Shown: positions 42,824 to 53,873 of the stretch, piece by piece | Position numbering within the stretch: the stretch's first letter is position 1 | Layout: every line of letters begins with the position of its first letter | Source: Myxococcota bacterium | GTDB lineage: Bacteria > Myxococcota_A > Bradymonadia > UBA7976 > UBA1532 | Direction of reading: 5' to 3' | Assembly (NCBI GenBank): GCA_963169045.1 | Contig: CAUJDF010000070.1 | Span: 62,001 to 126,000, forward strand | Length of the DNA: 64,000 nt | Translations under genes and position numbers: made by a program | The notes under the pieces: generated by a model | The model's database searches: none | The model's input: the letters and a program-made list of their open reading frames with translations, nothing else | What the model was told of the DNA's origin: nothing

Positions 42824-43627
42824 TCAGAAGCGGCCGGACCAGCCGAGGCCGACGGTGCCGGGGGCGGGCGCGGCGGTGGGCGCGCCGTCCTCCATCCCGA
42901 GGAGGAGGCCGACGACGCCGGCGACGACGAGCGCGCCGCCGACGGCGAAGCCGGCGTTGGCCAGGGTGGCGTTGCGCTCCGCGTCGTCCGCGGCCGACTG
43001 CTTGCCGCGGCCGGTCTTCGCGGCGGCGTGGGCGTCCTCGGCGGCGCGCGCCTCGAGGCCGAACCAGGCGGCCCCGCCGAGGGCCGCGGCGCCGACGCCC
43101 ACCGCGGCCCAGGAGGCGGGCAGAAGCCAGGCCGGCGTCCCCTCGGCGGGCGCCACCTCGGCGGCCACCGCGGGCGCGGAGGCCGGCGCGGCGGCAGCGT
43201 TCTTCGCCGCGGCGTCCCGGGCGGCGCGCTCGCGGGTGACGATCGCCTCCATCACGCGGATGCGGCGCTCGACGTCGGGGCGATCGTCCGCCTGCGGCTC
43301 GCGCTCGAGGTACAGCCGGAAGTAGTCGATCGCCTTCTCGGCGTCGCCCGACTCCTCGCAGGCGCGGGCGAGGTTGTAGAGCAACACCGGCGAGGGGTCG
43401 AGGGCGTAGGCGCGCTCGAAGCGGGCGCGCGCGGCGGCGAAGTCGCGGGCGCGGAACGCGGCGCGGCCGGCCTCGAACTCGGCGCGGGCCTCGTCCTGCG
43501 GCGTCGCGGGTCCCCCGGGGGGGCTCGCCGCCGCGGCGCCGTCCGGGCGGGCCTGCCGCAACTCCGCCGCTTCGCCCGTGGCCGGGCCTCCGGCGAGCGC
43601 CAGCGCGAGGAAGAACGTCCGGGTCAT
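42824..43627 (-). CDS. TPR-containing secreted/membrane protein
   Basis: ARAEFEAGRAAFRARDFAAARARFERAYALDPSPVLLYNLARACEESGDAEKAIDYFRLYLEREP; two TM helices. Confidence 0.8.
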   Translation of the reverse strand: MTRTFFLALALAGGPATGEAAELRQARPDGAAAASPPGGPATPQDEARAEFEAGRAAFRARDFAAARARFERAYALDPSPVLLYNLARACEESGDAEKAIDYFRLYLEREPQADDRPDVERRIRVMEAIVTRERAARDAAAKNAAAAPASAPAVAAEVAPAEGTPAWLLPASWAAVGVGAAALGGAAWFGLEARAAEDAHAAAKTGRGKQSAADDAERNATLANAGFAVGGALVVAGVVGLLLGMEDGAPTAAPAPGTVGLGWSGRF

Positions 43628-43634
43628 GCGCCCC

Positions 43635-46600
43635 TCACGGTGCCGGGAAGGCCGGCGGCACGACGGCGGCCGGGTCGACATCGACGGACAGGGGCGCGTC
43701 GTCGTCGCGCGTGCCCCGCCGGAATACGTTCGCGGGCAGCTCGCCGGCGCCTCCGAGCTGCACGGAGTGCGGCAGGTCGACCTCGACGCCCGCCGACTGC
43801 GCGGGCGGGTCCAGCACGGCCAGCCGCTCGAGGAACATGAACGCGCCGGCGCCCGCCAGCGACGCGGCGACGTAGCCGGTGCCGCCCGGCCGCTCGATCC
43901 GCACGTCGATCAGCGCGGTCGGGCCCCGACCGGCTTCGACGACGCCCGCGCCGGCGGTGTCGGCGAGTGTCACGTTGCGCAGCTCGGCCGACGCCTCGAC
44001 GTGGACGACGCCCGCGCCGGCGGTCGCGGCGAGGTGCCCGCCGTCGACCGTGAAGAAGCCGGCGCCGGGCACCGAGGGATCGATGCCGCGCCAGTCGATC
44101 GCGTGGCCGCCGAGCCGCGAGGCGGGATCGAGCCCGACCCCGTCGACCACGAGGTGGCGCGCTTCGAGCCGTGGCCCCTGCCCGTCCGCGCGCACGCCGG
44201 CGCCGGCGACGCCGACGAAGCGCCCGCCGTCGAGCGTGATTTCGGCCGCGCCGCTGAGGACGAGACCCGGGCCGCCCCCGACGACGTCGACGTTCGTGAG
44301 TTCGATCGTCGCCCCTTCGGCGCCGGCGAGGCGCAGGCCGGGCGTCGCGTTGTCGGCGGCGTAGAGGCCGCGGAGCTCGAGCTCGCCCGTCCCTCGGCGC
44401 GTGACGGCGGCACGCAGCGCGGCGCCCCCCAGGTCGAGGCGCTCGGTGGCGCGGGTGCCGCGGACGTCGAGGCGATCCAGCGTGACGATCTCGCTGCCCT
44501 CGGTGTACACGCCCGCGTCGGCGGCGCCGTCGACGCGCAGGTCGCTCACGAAGGCGTGGCCACGGAGCACCACGCCGGCGTCGAACGGCTCGACGAACGC
44601 GTCGCCGTCGCGGTGCAGGCGCACGCGGCTCGCGATGAGGTCGGCCGCGGCGTCGATGCCGGCGCCGCGCCAGCCGACGAAGGCGGCGTCCGTCAGCGAG
44701 AGGGTCCCCGGATCGGGCGCCGAGAACGTCGCGTCCGGCGGCGCGACGCGGTCGACGCGCACCCCGTCGACGACGAAGCGCGACAGCTCCGCCGTGAGCC
44801 GGTCGACGAGGCGCTCGCGGTTGAGCGCCTGAAAGGCCGGGGCCGCGCTCTCGCGCACGGCGATCTGGTCGAGCCGCACGTCGACCGCCCACTCGCCCGC
44901 GTCGACCACGACGACGGCGCCGACGCGGCGCTCGGTGCCCGGGATGCCGATGAGGTCGTGATCGCGAGGCACGAAGGCGACGCCGTCGAACGTCCAGCGC
45001 TCGCCGGTGACCGCGACCTCCCCCTCGCCGGGGGGCGGCTCGGAGAAGGCGACGACGCCGAACGCCTGCGAGCGCGTCACCGCGAGGTCGACCGCGTCGA
45101 GCGTGGCGCCGTTTCGCGCGAGCACCGCCGAGTCGTTCGGGTACTCGAGCATCGAAGAGGTCATGCCGTCGACGAGGACGCGCTCGAGCCGGAGCTCCGA
45201 GTCGTTGTCCCGCGCGACGAGGCACAGGCCGGCGCAGTCGCGCGCGATGAGGTCCCGGGCGATGACGACGCCGCCGTCCTCGGCCTCGGCCGCGGGGGCC
45301 AGGCCGGCGACCGGCGCGATCTGCCGGACGGTGCCGCCGTAAGCCTCGACGACGGCGCCCGTGCCGGAGGCGACGAGGCCGTTGCCGGTGCCGCCCGTCA
45401 GCAGGAAGCCGCGCAGCTCCGCGAAGGAGACGGGCGCGGCGTCGTCGGCGATCGCGAGGACCGAGACGACGCGGGCGCCGTCCACGTGCACCTGCGACCC
45501 GTCGACGGCGCCGCCGCGCGCGAGGATGCCGTAGGGCGCGCCCGCGGCGCGGATCGTCACCGCCTCGAGGTGCAGCTCGCCGCCCGTGACCGTGAGGAGG
45601 CCCCCCGCCGCGTTGTTCATGTCCTCGTCCTCGAGGGACAGGTGGCGCACGCTCGACTCACCCGGCCCCGCGAAGGCGAGTCGCCCGACGAGGACGGTCG
45701 TCGCCTCGCACACGCCGCGCAGCTCGCTCCCTTGCGGCACCGCGGCGTTGGCGGGCAGGTCGAAGCGGCCGGGACCCACGAGGATGTTCGCGCCGTGCAT
45801 CCGGGCGTAGGTCAGCGCGGCGCTCACGTTGCGCAGCGGCGAGGCGGCGGTGCCGTTCCCGCGGTCGTCGCCGGTCAGCGCGACGTGCACGTAACGCGCG
45901 TATCGCTGATCCCGCCACGGATCGGGGGGGCAGGCGCCGGTCGTCCGCTCGCACTTCCAGCTGCCCTCGAAGAACACCTCGCGCTCGCCGGCGGCGCACC
46001 GCAAGGCGGAGACATCGGGCGCGCAGCCCGGCCCGTCGCCGATCGGCGTCCAGCCGCGCGCCGTGTCGCAGGGCCAGGAGAGCACGTCGCAGGCGGCGGC
46101 GCCCGGCGGCACGAGCTCCGGGCGCGGGCAGTTCGCCGGGCCCGTCGGCGGCGCGCAGCCGAGGCCGTCGCGCACCCAGCCGGCCGGGCAGACGCGCGGC
46201 GCGGAGCACGTCCCGTCGGGGAGCGCGAAGGCGCCCTCCGGGCAGGCCCCGGGGAGCGGCCGCGGCACGCACCGGTCGTCCACGCCGGGCAGCCAGGGGG
46301 TGCACGCGTTGGCGCTGCACCGGTCGCACCCGTCGTCGGGGTTGACGTTGCCGTCGTCGCACGGCTCGCCCACCTCCGGGACGCCGTTGCCGCAGACGGC
46401 GGCCTGCGTGACCGCGACCCGGAAGGTGCGGGCGCCGCCGGCGAGCGGGCGGACGCGCACGAGATGGAAGCCGGCGTCGAGCACGCGGGCCGCGGTCGCC
46501 GGACAGCCCGAGATCGCTTCGACGTCGCCGGGCATCGTCACGCCGACGTCCCCGCCGCAGCCGTCGGGAGCGTCGACCAGCACGGTGGTGGTGATCGGTC

Positions 46601-47879
46601 CCCGCGGTACCTCGAACCGGACGAGCAGGGGCCGGCCCGGCGTGGCGGAGCCGCTCGCGACGCCGTCCTCGCCGACCGTGAACGGGGCGTGGTCGCAGGC
46701 GTGGCAGCCGTCGAAGGGGTCCGCGTTGCCGTCGTCGCAGGCCTCGTCGCCCTCGAGCTCGCGGTTGCCGCAGATCGTCCGCAGCGTGACGCGCGCGTGG
46801 ATCTCGACGTCCTCGTCGGCCCCGGTGCGGGCGACGAGCCGGTAACGGCCCGGCTGCAGGAGCAACGTCGCTTCGAAGGGGCAGCCGGCGCCGAGCGCCA
46901 CCGGCGCATCGGCCTCCCGCGCGAGCTCGACGGCCACGTCCGGCGGACACGGCCCTTCCCGGCCGACGAAGAGGTCGGCCGTCCACGGGCGACCCTCCGG
47001 GACGACGAAGCGAAATTCCGCAGGGAAACCGGGGGCTTCGATGGTGGTGGCGCCGCCGTCGGCGACGTCGACCGCGGGGCGGCGGCAGCCCTCGCCGCAG
47101 CCGGGCGTGCCGTCGCAGGCTTCGGACTCGGCGTCGCGCACGTGGTCGCCGCACGTCGGCACGCGAACCGCCGTCAGCTGGTAGGCCGCCGCGTCCCGGG
47201 CGACGACGCGCAGCGTGGTGGCGCCGGCCGGCAGGTCGAACACCGCCTCCTCGCCGGGCGCGAGCGCCTGCACCGCGAGGGGATCGGCGTCGAGCGCGAC
47301 GGCGAGGCCGGGCGCGACGTCGCCCGTGGTCAGGGCGACGCGCGTCGGCGCGGGCACCTCGACGACGAAGCGGTCGAAGGAGCCCGCCGCGAAGGCGCCG
47401 TCGTGGGGCGTGCCGTCGAGCGCGAGCGGCACGGCGAGCACGGCGCAGCCGGCGCAGTCGTCGGCCAGCTCGTCGCACTCCTCGTCGCCGTCGACCACGC
47501 CGTCGCCGCAGCCCGGCGGCGGACCCAGGTCGGGCGGCAGCGCATCGGGCGCCAGCGCGTCGGGCGCCAGCGCGTCGGGCGTCAGCGCGTCGGGCGCCAG
47601 CGCGTCGGGCGGGGACGCGTCGGGCGTCAGCGCGTCCAGGGGCAGCGCGTCGGGCGGCAGCGCGTCTCCCGCCGCCGCGTCGGGACGCCCGCCGTCGCCC
47701 GCCACCGCGTCGGGACCGCCGGCGTCGGCGGACGCGGGGACGCACCAGCCGAGCTCGCAGCGGCCGACGGGGCAGTCGGCGTCCTCGCCGCAGCGCGGGC
47801 CCAGCTCCGGCACGCACCCCGCCGAGAGCGCGATGGCAAAGACCGCCATCCACGCCCGACGGCCCGTGTTCCGCCGCAT
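43635..47879 (-). CDS. Large lipoprotein with DUF4215-type Cys-rich repeats and a right-handed beta-helix
   Basis: Lipobox LSAGC; CGDGVVDGDEECDE, CGNRELEGDEACDDGNADPFDGC, CGNGVPEVGEPCDDGNVNPDDGC; many short beta-helix coils. Confidence 0.85.
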   Translation of the reverse strand: MRRNTGRRAWMAVFAIALSAGCVPELGPRCGEDADCPVGRCELGWCVPASADAGGPDAVAGDGGRPDAAAGDALPPDALPLDALTPDASPPDALAPDALTPDALAPDALAPDALPPDLGPPPGCGDGVVDGDEECDELADDCAGCAVLAVPLALDGTPHDGAFAAGSFDRFVVEVPAPTRVALTTGDVAPGLAVALDADPLAVQALAPGEEAVFDLPAGATTLRVVARDAAAYQLTAVRVPTCGDHVRDAESEACDGTPGCGEGCRRPAVDVADGGATTIEAPGFPAEFRFVVPEGRPWTADLFVGREGPCPPDVAVELAREADAPVALGAGCPFEATLLLQPGRYRLVARTGADEDVEIHARVTLRTICGNRELEGDEACDDGNADPFDGCHACDHAPFTVGEDGVASGSATPGRPLLVRFEVPRGPITTTVLVDAPDGCGGDVGVTMPGDVEAISGCPATAARVLDAGFHLVRVRPLAGGARTFRVAVTQAAVCGNGVPEVGEPCDDGNVNPDDGCDRCSANACTPWLPGVDDRCVPRPLPGACPEGAFALPDGTCSAPRVCPAGWVRDGLGCAPPTGPANCPRPELVPPGAAACDVLSWPCDTARGWTPIGDGPGCAPDVSALRCAAGEREVFFEGSWKCERTTGACPPDPWRDQRYARYVHVALTGDDRGNGTAASPLRNVSAALTYARMHGANILVGPGRFDLPANAAVPQGSELRGVCEATTVLVGRLAFAGPGESSVRHLSLEDEDMNNAAGGLLTVTGGELHLEAVTIRAAGAPYGILARGGAVDGSQVHVDGARVVSVLAIADDAAPVSFAELRGFLLTGGTGNGLVASGTGAVVEAYGGTVRQIAPVAGLAPAAEAEDGGVVIARDLIARDCAGLCLVARDNDSELRLERVLVDGMTSSMLEYPNDSAVLARNGATLDAVDLAVTRSQAFGVVAFSEPPPGEGEVAVTGERWTFDGVAFVPRDHDLIGIPGTERRVGAVVVVDAGEWAVDVRLDQIAVRESAAPAFQALNRERLVDRLTAELSRFVVDGVRVDRVAPPDATFSAPDPGTLSLTDAAFVGWRGAGIDAAADLIASRVRLHRDGDAFVEPFDAGVVLRGHAFVSDLRVDGAADAGVYTEGSEIVTLDRLDVRGTRATERLDLGGAALRAAVTRRGTGELELRGLYAADNATPGLRLAGAEGATIELTNVDVVGGGPGLVLSGAAEITLDGGRFVGVAGAGVRADGQGPRLEARHLVVDGVGLDPASRLGGHAIDWRGIDPSVPGAGFFTVDGGHLAATAGAGVVHVEASAELRNVTLADTAGAGVVEAGRGPTALIDVRIERPGGTGYVAASLAGAGAFMFLERLAVLDPPAQSAGVEVDLPHSVQLGGAGELPANVFRRGTRDDDAPLSVDVDPAAVVPPAFPAP
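47530..47690. repeat. 15-bp in-frame tandem repeat coding PDAL-[APT] units
   Basis: Minus-strand protein ...DALPPDALPLDALTPDASPPDALAPDALTPDALAPDALAPDALPPD; DNA unit gcgcgtcgggcgycag. Confidence 0.9.
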
Positions 47880-47929
47880 TCGTTCCCCTCTCGGGCCCAG
47901 AATGCGGCCAGAATAGCCATGCTGGCCCC

Positions 47930-48826
47930 ATGGAGCCAATCCGGAGGTTCCGCATGCTCGAGTTGCCCGACAGCCCGTGGCGCGTGCCGTTCGACGGCTC
48001 GTTCCGCATCGAGACGACGCGTCGGCGGCCACCCGACGACTACGACAAGGCCGCCTGCGAGGCGCAGCTCAAGGCGCTCAAACACGAGCTCTTCGACCTG
48101 CAGCACCGCTTCTACGCGCTCGATCGGCACGCGCTGCTGCTCGTCTTCCAGGCGATGGACGCCGCCGGCAAGGACTCGACCATCCGCGCGGTCATGAGCG
48201 GCGTGAACCCCGCCGGATGTCAGGTCTACTCGTTCAAGCAGCCCTCCCCCGAGGAGCTCGACCACGACTTCCTCTGGCGCACGGCGAAGCGCCTGCCGGA
48301 GCGCGGCCGCATCGGCATCTTCAACCGCAGCTACTACGAGGAGGTGATCGTCGTGCGCGTGCACCCCGACTTCCTCGAGCGGCAGCGCCTGCCGCAGGAG
48401 CGAGTCGGCGCGCGGTTCTGGGAGACGCGGTACCGCTCCATTCGCGACCACGAGCGGCACCTCGCCCAGAGCGGCACGATCGTCCTCAAGTTCTTCCTCA
48501 ACGTGTCGCAGCAGGAGCAGAAGAAGCGCTTCCTCTCTCGCCTGGACGACCCGGAGAAGAACTGGAAGTTCTCGCCGCACGACTTCGAAGAGCGCAAGTA
48601 CTGGAACGAGTACATGGCGGCCTACGAGACCGCCCTCAACGAGACCAGCCGCCCCTGGGCGCCCTGGTACGCCATCCCCGCCGACAAGAAGCCGTTCACG
48701 CGCCTGCAGGTCTGCGAGATCGTCGTGCAGACGCTGCGGTCGCTCCGCCTCGAGTTCCCGCGGCCTTCACCCGAGGCGCAGCAGCAGATGGCGCTCATCC
48801 GCGACAGCCTCGCGAACGAGCACTGA
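47930..48826 (+). CDS. ppk2: Polyphosphate kinase 2 (PPK2) family protein
   Basis: LLLVFQAMDAAGKDSTIRAVMSGVNPAGCQVYSFKQPSPEELDHDFLWR, RGRIGIFNRSYYEEV, VLKFFLNVSQQEQKKRFLSR, NEYMAAYE. Confidence 0.93.
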   Translation: MEPIRRFRMLELPDSPWRVPFDGSFRIETTRRRPPDDYDKAACEAQLKALKHELFDLQHRFYALDRHALLLVFQAMDAAGKDSTIRAVMSGVNPAGCQVYSFKQPSPEELDHDFLWRTAKRLPERGRIGIFNRSYYEEVIVVRVHPDFLERQRLPQERVGARFWETRYRSIRDHERHLAQSGTIVLKFFLNVSQQEQKKRFLSRLDDPEKNWKFSPHDFEERKYWNEYMAAYETALNETSRPWAPWYAIPADKKPFTRLQVCEIVVQTLRSLRLEFPRPSPEAQQQMALIRDSLANEH

Positions 48827-48828
48827 CC

Positions 48829-50742
48829 TCAGGGACGGGCGGCCACGGCGGGACGCCGACGGGCGGCCTCCGCCCGCGTCTCCGCGGGGATCGCCGGGTT
48901 CGACGCGAGCTCGTCGAGCAGCGCCGAGGGCGCACCCGCCGAGAAAAGATCATTCTTTTCGAGGGGATCGGCGGCCACGTCGTACAGCTCCCACTCGGCG
49001 CGGTGGTTCCAGCTCGCCGGGCGGTCGAGCAGGTGGCGCTGCGTCGTCCAGAGCAGGCGCCGGCCGTCGCGCTGGACCATGACGCCGCGCGGGTGCCACA
49101 CGACCACCGGGCGCGGCGGCGCAGCGCCCGTCGCGACCGTCCGCAGCGTGTCGCCGTCGGAGGCGAGGCCCGCCCACGCGAGGATCGTGGCCGGCACGTC
49201 GGCGTTGCTGACCGCGTGGGCGGGCGCCGCGCCGACGGGGAAGCCGGGGCCGGCGATCACGAGCGGCACGTGGTGGCCCTCGGCGTACAGCGTGCGGCCG
49301 TGGCCGAACATGCCGTGCTCGCCGAGCGGCTCGCCGTGGTCGCTCGTCACCACGATCAGGGCGTCGTCGAGGCGGCCGCGGCGCTCGATCACCGAGACGA
49401 GCGCCGCCACCTGCTCGTCGGCGGCGCGCACGGCCAGCGCGTAGAGCGCGCGCAGCTTCGCCGTCGTCGCCGCGTCGGCGCCGCCCTCGAGCCGCTCGAA
49501 GCGCCGGAACAACGCGCGCGCCTCGTCCTCCGGGGGCGCCGGCAGCGACTTCGCCTGGTACGGCGGCAGGTTGTACGGCGCGTGCGGCACGGCGAGGTGC
49601 ACGAGGAAGAAGCCGGGCGCGTCGCCTTGGGCGAGCAGCGCGTCGAGCGCGCCGGCCGCCCCGCCCTCGCCGAACGGGTACTTGTCGCCGGCGACGAGGC
49701 CGAGCGCGTGCTCCTCGCCGCGCAGCACGGCGGCGAGCGCCGGCGCGAGCGACCACAGCCGGAAGCCGCGCGCCGGCCGCGCCGCCACCGAGTCCCAGCG
49801 GTAGGTGTCGAAGCCGTGCAGCTCGTTGGCGGCGTAGTCGCTCAGCAGGTGCAGGCGGTAGCCGGCGGCGCGCATGCGGCCCGGCAGCGAGCCCTCGAAG
49901 GCGGGGTCGAGCGCCGTCCAGCGCGTGCGCGGCCCCGACGGGCCCTCGCCGGAGAAGCCGAGCATGCGCGGCAGCGAGAACTCGGTGGCGGTCGAGGGTG
50001 AGTGCGCGTCGGCGAACGAGGCGCCGCGCGCCGCCAGCTTCGCGAGCGCCGGCGTCGCGTCCCCCGCGTTCGGCGGCAGGCTCGTGGCGTCGAAGCGCAG
50101 CGCGTCGAGCACGATGTAGTAGACGTCGCCCCGCGGCCTCGACGCCGCGGCCGGCGGCGGCGCGTGCCCCACGCCGGAGAGCGCGCCGACGATCAGCGCG
50201 GCCATCCCCGCGGCGATGCCGAAGGCCGCCCGCGGACGGCGCCCCATCAGCCAGAACCACGCGGCGGCGAGCGCGGCGATGCCGAGGCCGGCGGCGAGCC
50301 GCAACCCCGCGTCCTTCCAGCGGAAGTTGTACGCGTCGAGGAAGAGGTCCCGCGGCAGGCGCGTCAGCGCGATCGACAGCAGCCAGGCCACGACCCACAG
50401 GCGCGTGGCCGTGTCCGGGGCGACGCGGCGGCGCAGCGACCAGGCGGCGAGCGGCACGGCGAGCGCCGCGGCCGCCATCGCCGCGAGGCGCAGCTTCGGC
50501 GGCAGGATGCTGCCCTCGCCGAAGACGAAGAGCGCCGTGGAGGCGGTGACGAGCGCGCCCAGCGCCAGGTTGAGCCGACGGACGGCCGCGGCCGCGAGCG
50601 GGACGCCGAGGTAGAGCGCCAGGGGGAGCAGGGCGCCTTGCCCGAGGCGGAAGGTCTCGCGCGCCTGGGTGAGGTACACGACCTCGCCGAGGTACATGGC
50701 GACGCCGGCGGTCGCCGCCAGCGCCCAGGGCCGCGGGCTCAC
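48829..50742 (-). CDS. Membrane-anchored sulfatase/phosphoethanolamine transferase-like protein
   Basis: N-terminal TM helices; [41 protein letters not shown] start at 50742 (GTGA overlap). Confidence 0.85.
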   Translation of the reverse strand: MSPRPWALAATAGVAMYLGEVVYLTQARETFRLGQGALLPLALYLGVPLAAAAVRRLNLALGALVTASTALFVFGEGSILPPKLRLAAMAAAALAVPLAAWSLRRRVAPDTATRLWVVAWLLSIALTRLPRDLFLDAYNFRWKDAGLRLAAGLGIAALAAAWFWLMGRRPRAAFGIAAGMAALIVGALSGVGHAPPPAAASRPRGDVYYIVLDALRFDATSLPPNAGDATPALAKLAARGASFADAHSPSTATEFSLPRMLGFSGEGPSGPRTRWTALDPAFEGSLPGRMRAAGYRLHLLSDYAANELHGFDTYRWDSVAARPARGFRLWSLAPALAAVLRGEEHALGLVAGDKYPFGEGGAAGALDALLAQGDAPGFFLVHLAVPHAPYNLPPYQAKSLPAPPEDEARALFRRFERLEGGADAATTAKLRALYALAVRAADEQVAALVSVIERRGRLDDALIVVTSDHGEPLGEHGMFGHGRTLYAEGHHVPLVIAGPGFPVGAAPAHAVSNADVPATILAWAGLASDGDTLRTVATGAAPPRPVVVWHPRGVMVQRDGRRLLWTTQRHLLDRPASWNHRAEWELYDVAADPLEKNDLFSAGAPSALLDELASNPAIPAETRAEAARRRPAVAARP

Positions 50743-50963
50743 GCCAGCCGTTCGAGCAGGATGCGGTGCTCGGCGAAGACGAGCACGGCGCAGAGCGCGG
50801 CCCAGGCGGCGAAGCGCGCCGCCGAGCGCCAGTCGGGCGCGCCGCGGAGCGAGCCGCGCAGCGCCGAGAAGAACCGGCGCGTGCCGCCGAAGCAGCAGTG
50901 CCCCGCGACCACGAAGAGCGGCGCGTTGGCCAGCAGGAGGACGAGCAGGAGCGAGTCGGCCAT
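50739..50963 (-). CDS. Small membrane protein, coupled to the sulfatase gene
   Basis: 75 aa [32 protein letters not shown]...; 4-nt overlap with the next gene. Confidence 0.6.
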   Translation of the reverse strand: MADSLLLVLLLANAPLFVVAGHCCFGGTRRFFSALRGSLRGAPDWRSAARFAAWAALCAVLVFAEHRILLERLA

Positions 50964-51039
50964 CGCGCGGGACGATAGCGCAAGCACCGGCGAAGGGCGG
51001 TATCCTCCGCGCCGAAATCCGCTCACGAAAGGCCGCGCG

Positions 51040-52677
<1,638 letters not shown>

Positions 52678-52704
52678 CGACCGCACTGCGCGCCCAGGGA
52701 GCGG

Positions 52705-52790
52705 TTGCGGCTGTTCGGGCGAGAGACGGAGCTCGCGAGGTTGGCGCGGCTGCGCGACGAGGGGGCGCGCCTCGTCACGATCACCGGCTG
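52705..52790 (+). pseudogene. N-terminal remnant of an AfsR/LuxR-type P-loop ATPase/regulator
   Basis: LRLFGRETELARLARLRDEGARLVTITG matches the region just before a P-loop (usual continuation GxGGxGKT), then switches to unrelated sequence. Confidence 0.65.
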
Positions 52791-52811
52791 CGGGGCAGCG
52801 CCCACCGGGCC

Positions 52812-53141
52812 GGCGAGCAGGGCGCCTGGTCGGACTGGACCCCCTGCGAAGACCTCGACGCGTGCATGGACGGCGTGCTCGAGGCGCGCGCGTGCGGGCC
52901 GTCCGGCGCCGGCATGCAGCTCTGGCGCTGCGTCGCCGGCCTCTGGATGGCGGGCGGCCCGTGCTCCGAGCCTGGCGGCTGCGAGGAGGGAGAGGTCGAG
53001 CGCCGCCCCTGCGGACCGGACGGGCACGGCACCGAGACGCGCCTGTGTCTCGACGGCTGCTTCACGCCCTGGGGCGCCTGCGTCGCGCCCGAGATGTGCG
53101 TCGAGACGCCGGATCCCGCCGATCCCGAGTGCCCCATGTAG
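52812..53141 (+). pseudogene. C-terminal fragment of a Cys-rich secreted protein (TSP1-like duplicated motif)
   Basis: GEQGAWSDWTPCEDLDACMDGVLEARACGPSGAGMQLWRCVAGLWMAGGPCSEP...EVERRPCGPDGHGTETRLCLDGCFTPWGAC...ECPM*; no evident start or signal peptide. Confidence 0.6.
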
Positions 53142-53155
53142 TACGCTCGCGCGCG

Positions 53156-53869
53156 ATGCGTACCTGGCAATCTTCCGCGGTGTGCGGCCCCGTCGGCGAC
53201 GAGGGCCCGGGCTGGTCGTCGGCCGACGCGATCTGGGCGGATGCGGCCGACGGCGTGTTCCTGGTGGCGTCCGGCTATTCGCCCGAGCCGGCGCTCTTCC
53301 GTACCGACCTGGCGCAGACGGCGGCGGAGGCGGCGCGCGACGCCTTCCGCGCGGCGTGGTCCGCGGGCGGCGCGAGCGTCGAGGCGCGGCTGCAGGCCGG
53401 CTTCGCGGCGGCCGACGCGCGCGTCCGCGAGGTGGCCGTCCGGCCCCAGGGCGACGGCGGGCAGTGGACGGGCACGGCGGAGATGGCCGTGCTCGCCGCC
53501 GACGGCCCCGACGTCTGGCTCGCGCACATCGGGACGTGCCGCGTCTACCGCGCCGTCGCCGGCGCCTGGCGAGCGCACACGCAGGACCACACGTTCGCCG
53601 ACGATCCGCGCTTCGCCGAGCTGCCGCAGGCGGACCGCCTCGTCAGCCGGCGCCTCGGCTTCGCCGAGTGCCCCGGCCCGTCGTTCGCGCGCGAGCCGCG
53701 CGGCCACGGCGCATTCCTGCTGGCGACGCCCCTCGTCGCGCGCGGCCTCGGCGCGCGCCCGGCGCGCACCGCCGACGACCCCGAGGCCGCGCTCGCCGAG
53801 GTCCTGCGCGCCGTGCGCCCGCCCGCCGGCCAGTCCGCCTGGTGGCGCACCGCGATCGTCGCCCGCTGA
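53156..53869 (+). CDS. PP2C-like protein with degenerate metal-binding residues
   Basis: SADAIWADAADGVFLVASGYS, GTAEMAVLAADGPDVWLAHIGTCRVYRAVAGAWRAHTQDHTFADDPRF aligns to NEDAxxxx.FxVADGMGG and GDSRaYr...lTxDH. Confidence 0.65.
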   Translation: MRTWQSSAVCGPVGDEGPGWSSADAIWADAADGVFLVASGYSPEPALFRTDLAQTAAEAARDAFRAAWSAGGASVEARLQAGFAAADARVREVAVRPQGDGGQWTGTAEMAVLAADGPDVWLAHIGTCRVYRAVAGAWRAHTQDHTFADDPRFAELPQADRLVSRRLGFAECPGPSFAREPRGHGAFLLATPLVARGLGARPARTADDPEAALAEVLRAVRPPAGQSAWWRTAIVAR

Positions 53870-53873
53870 CGGT

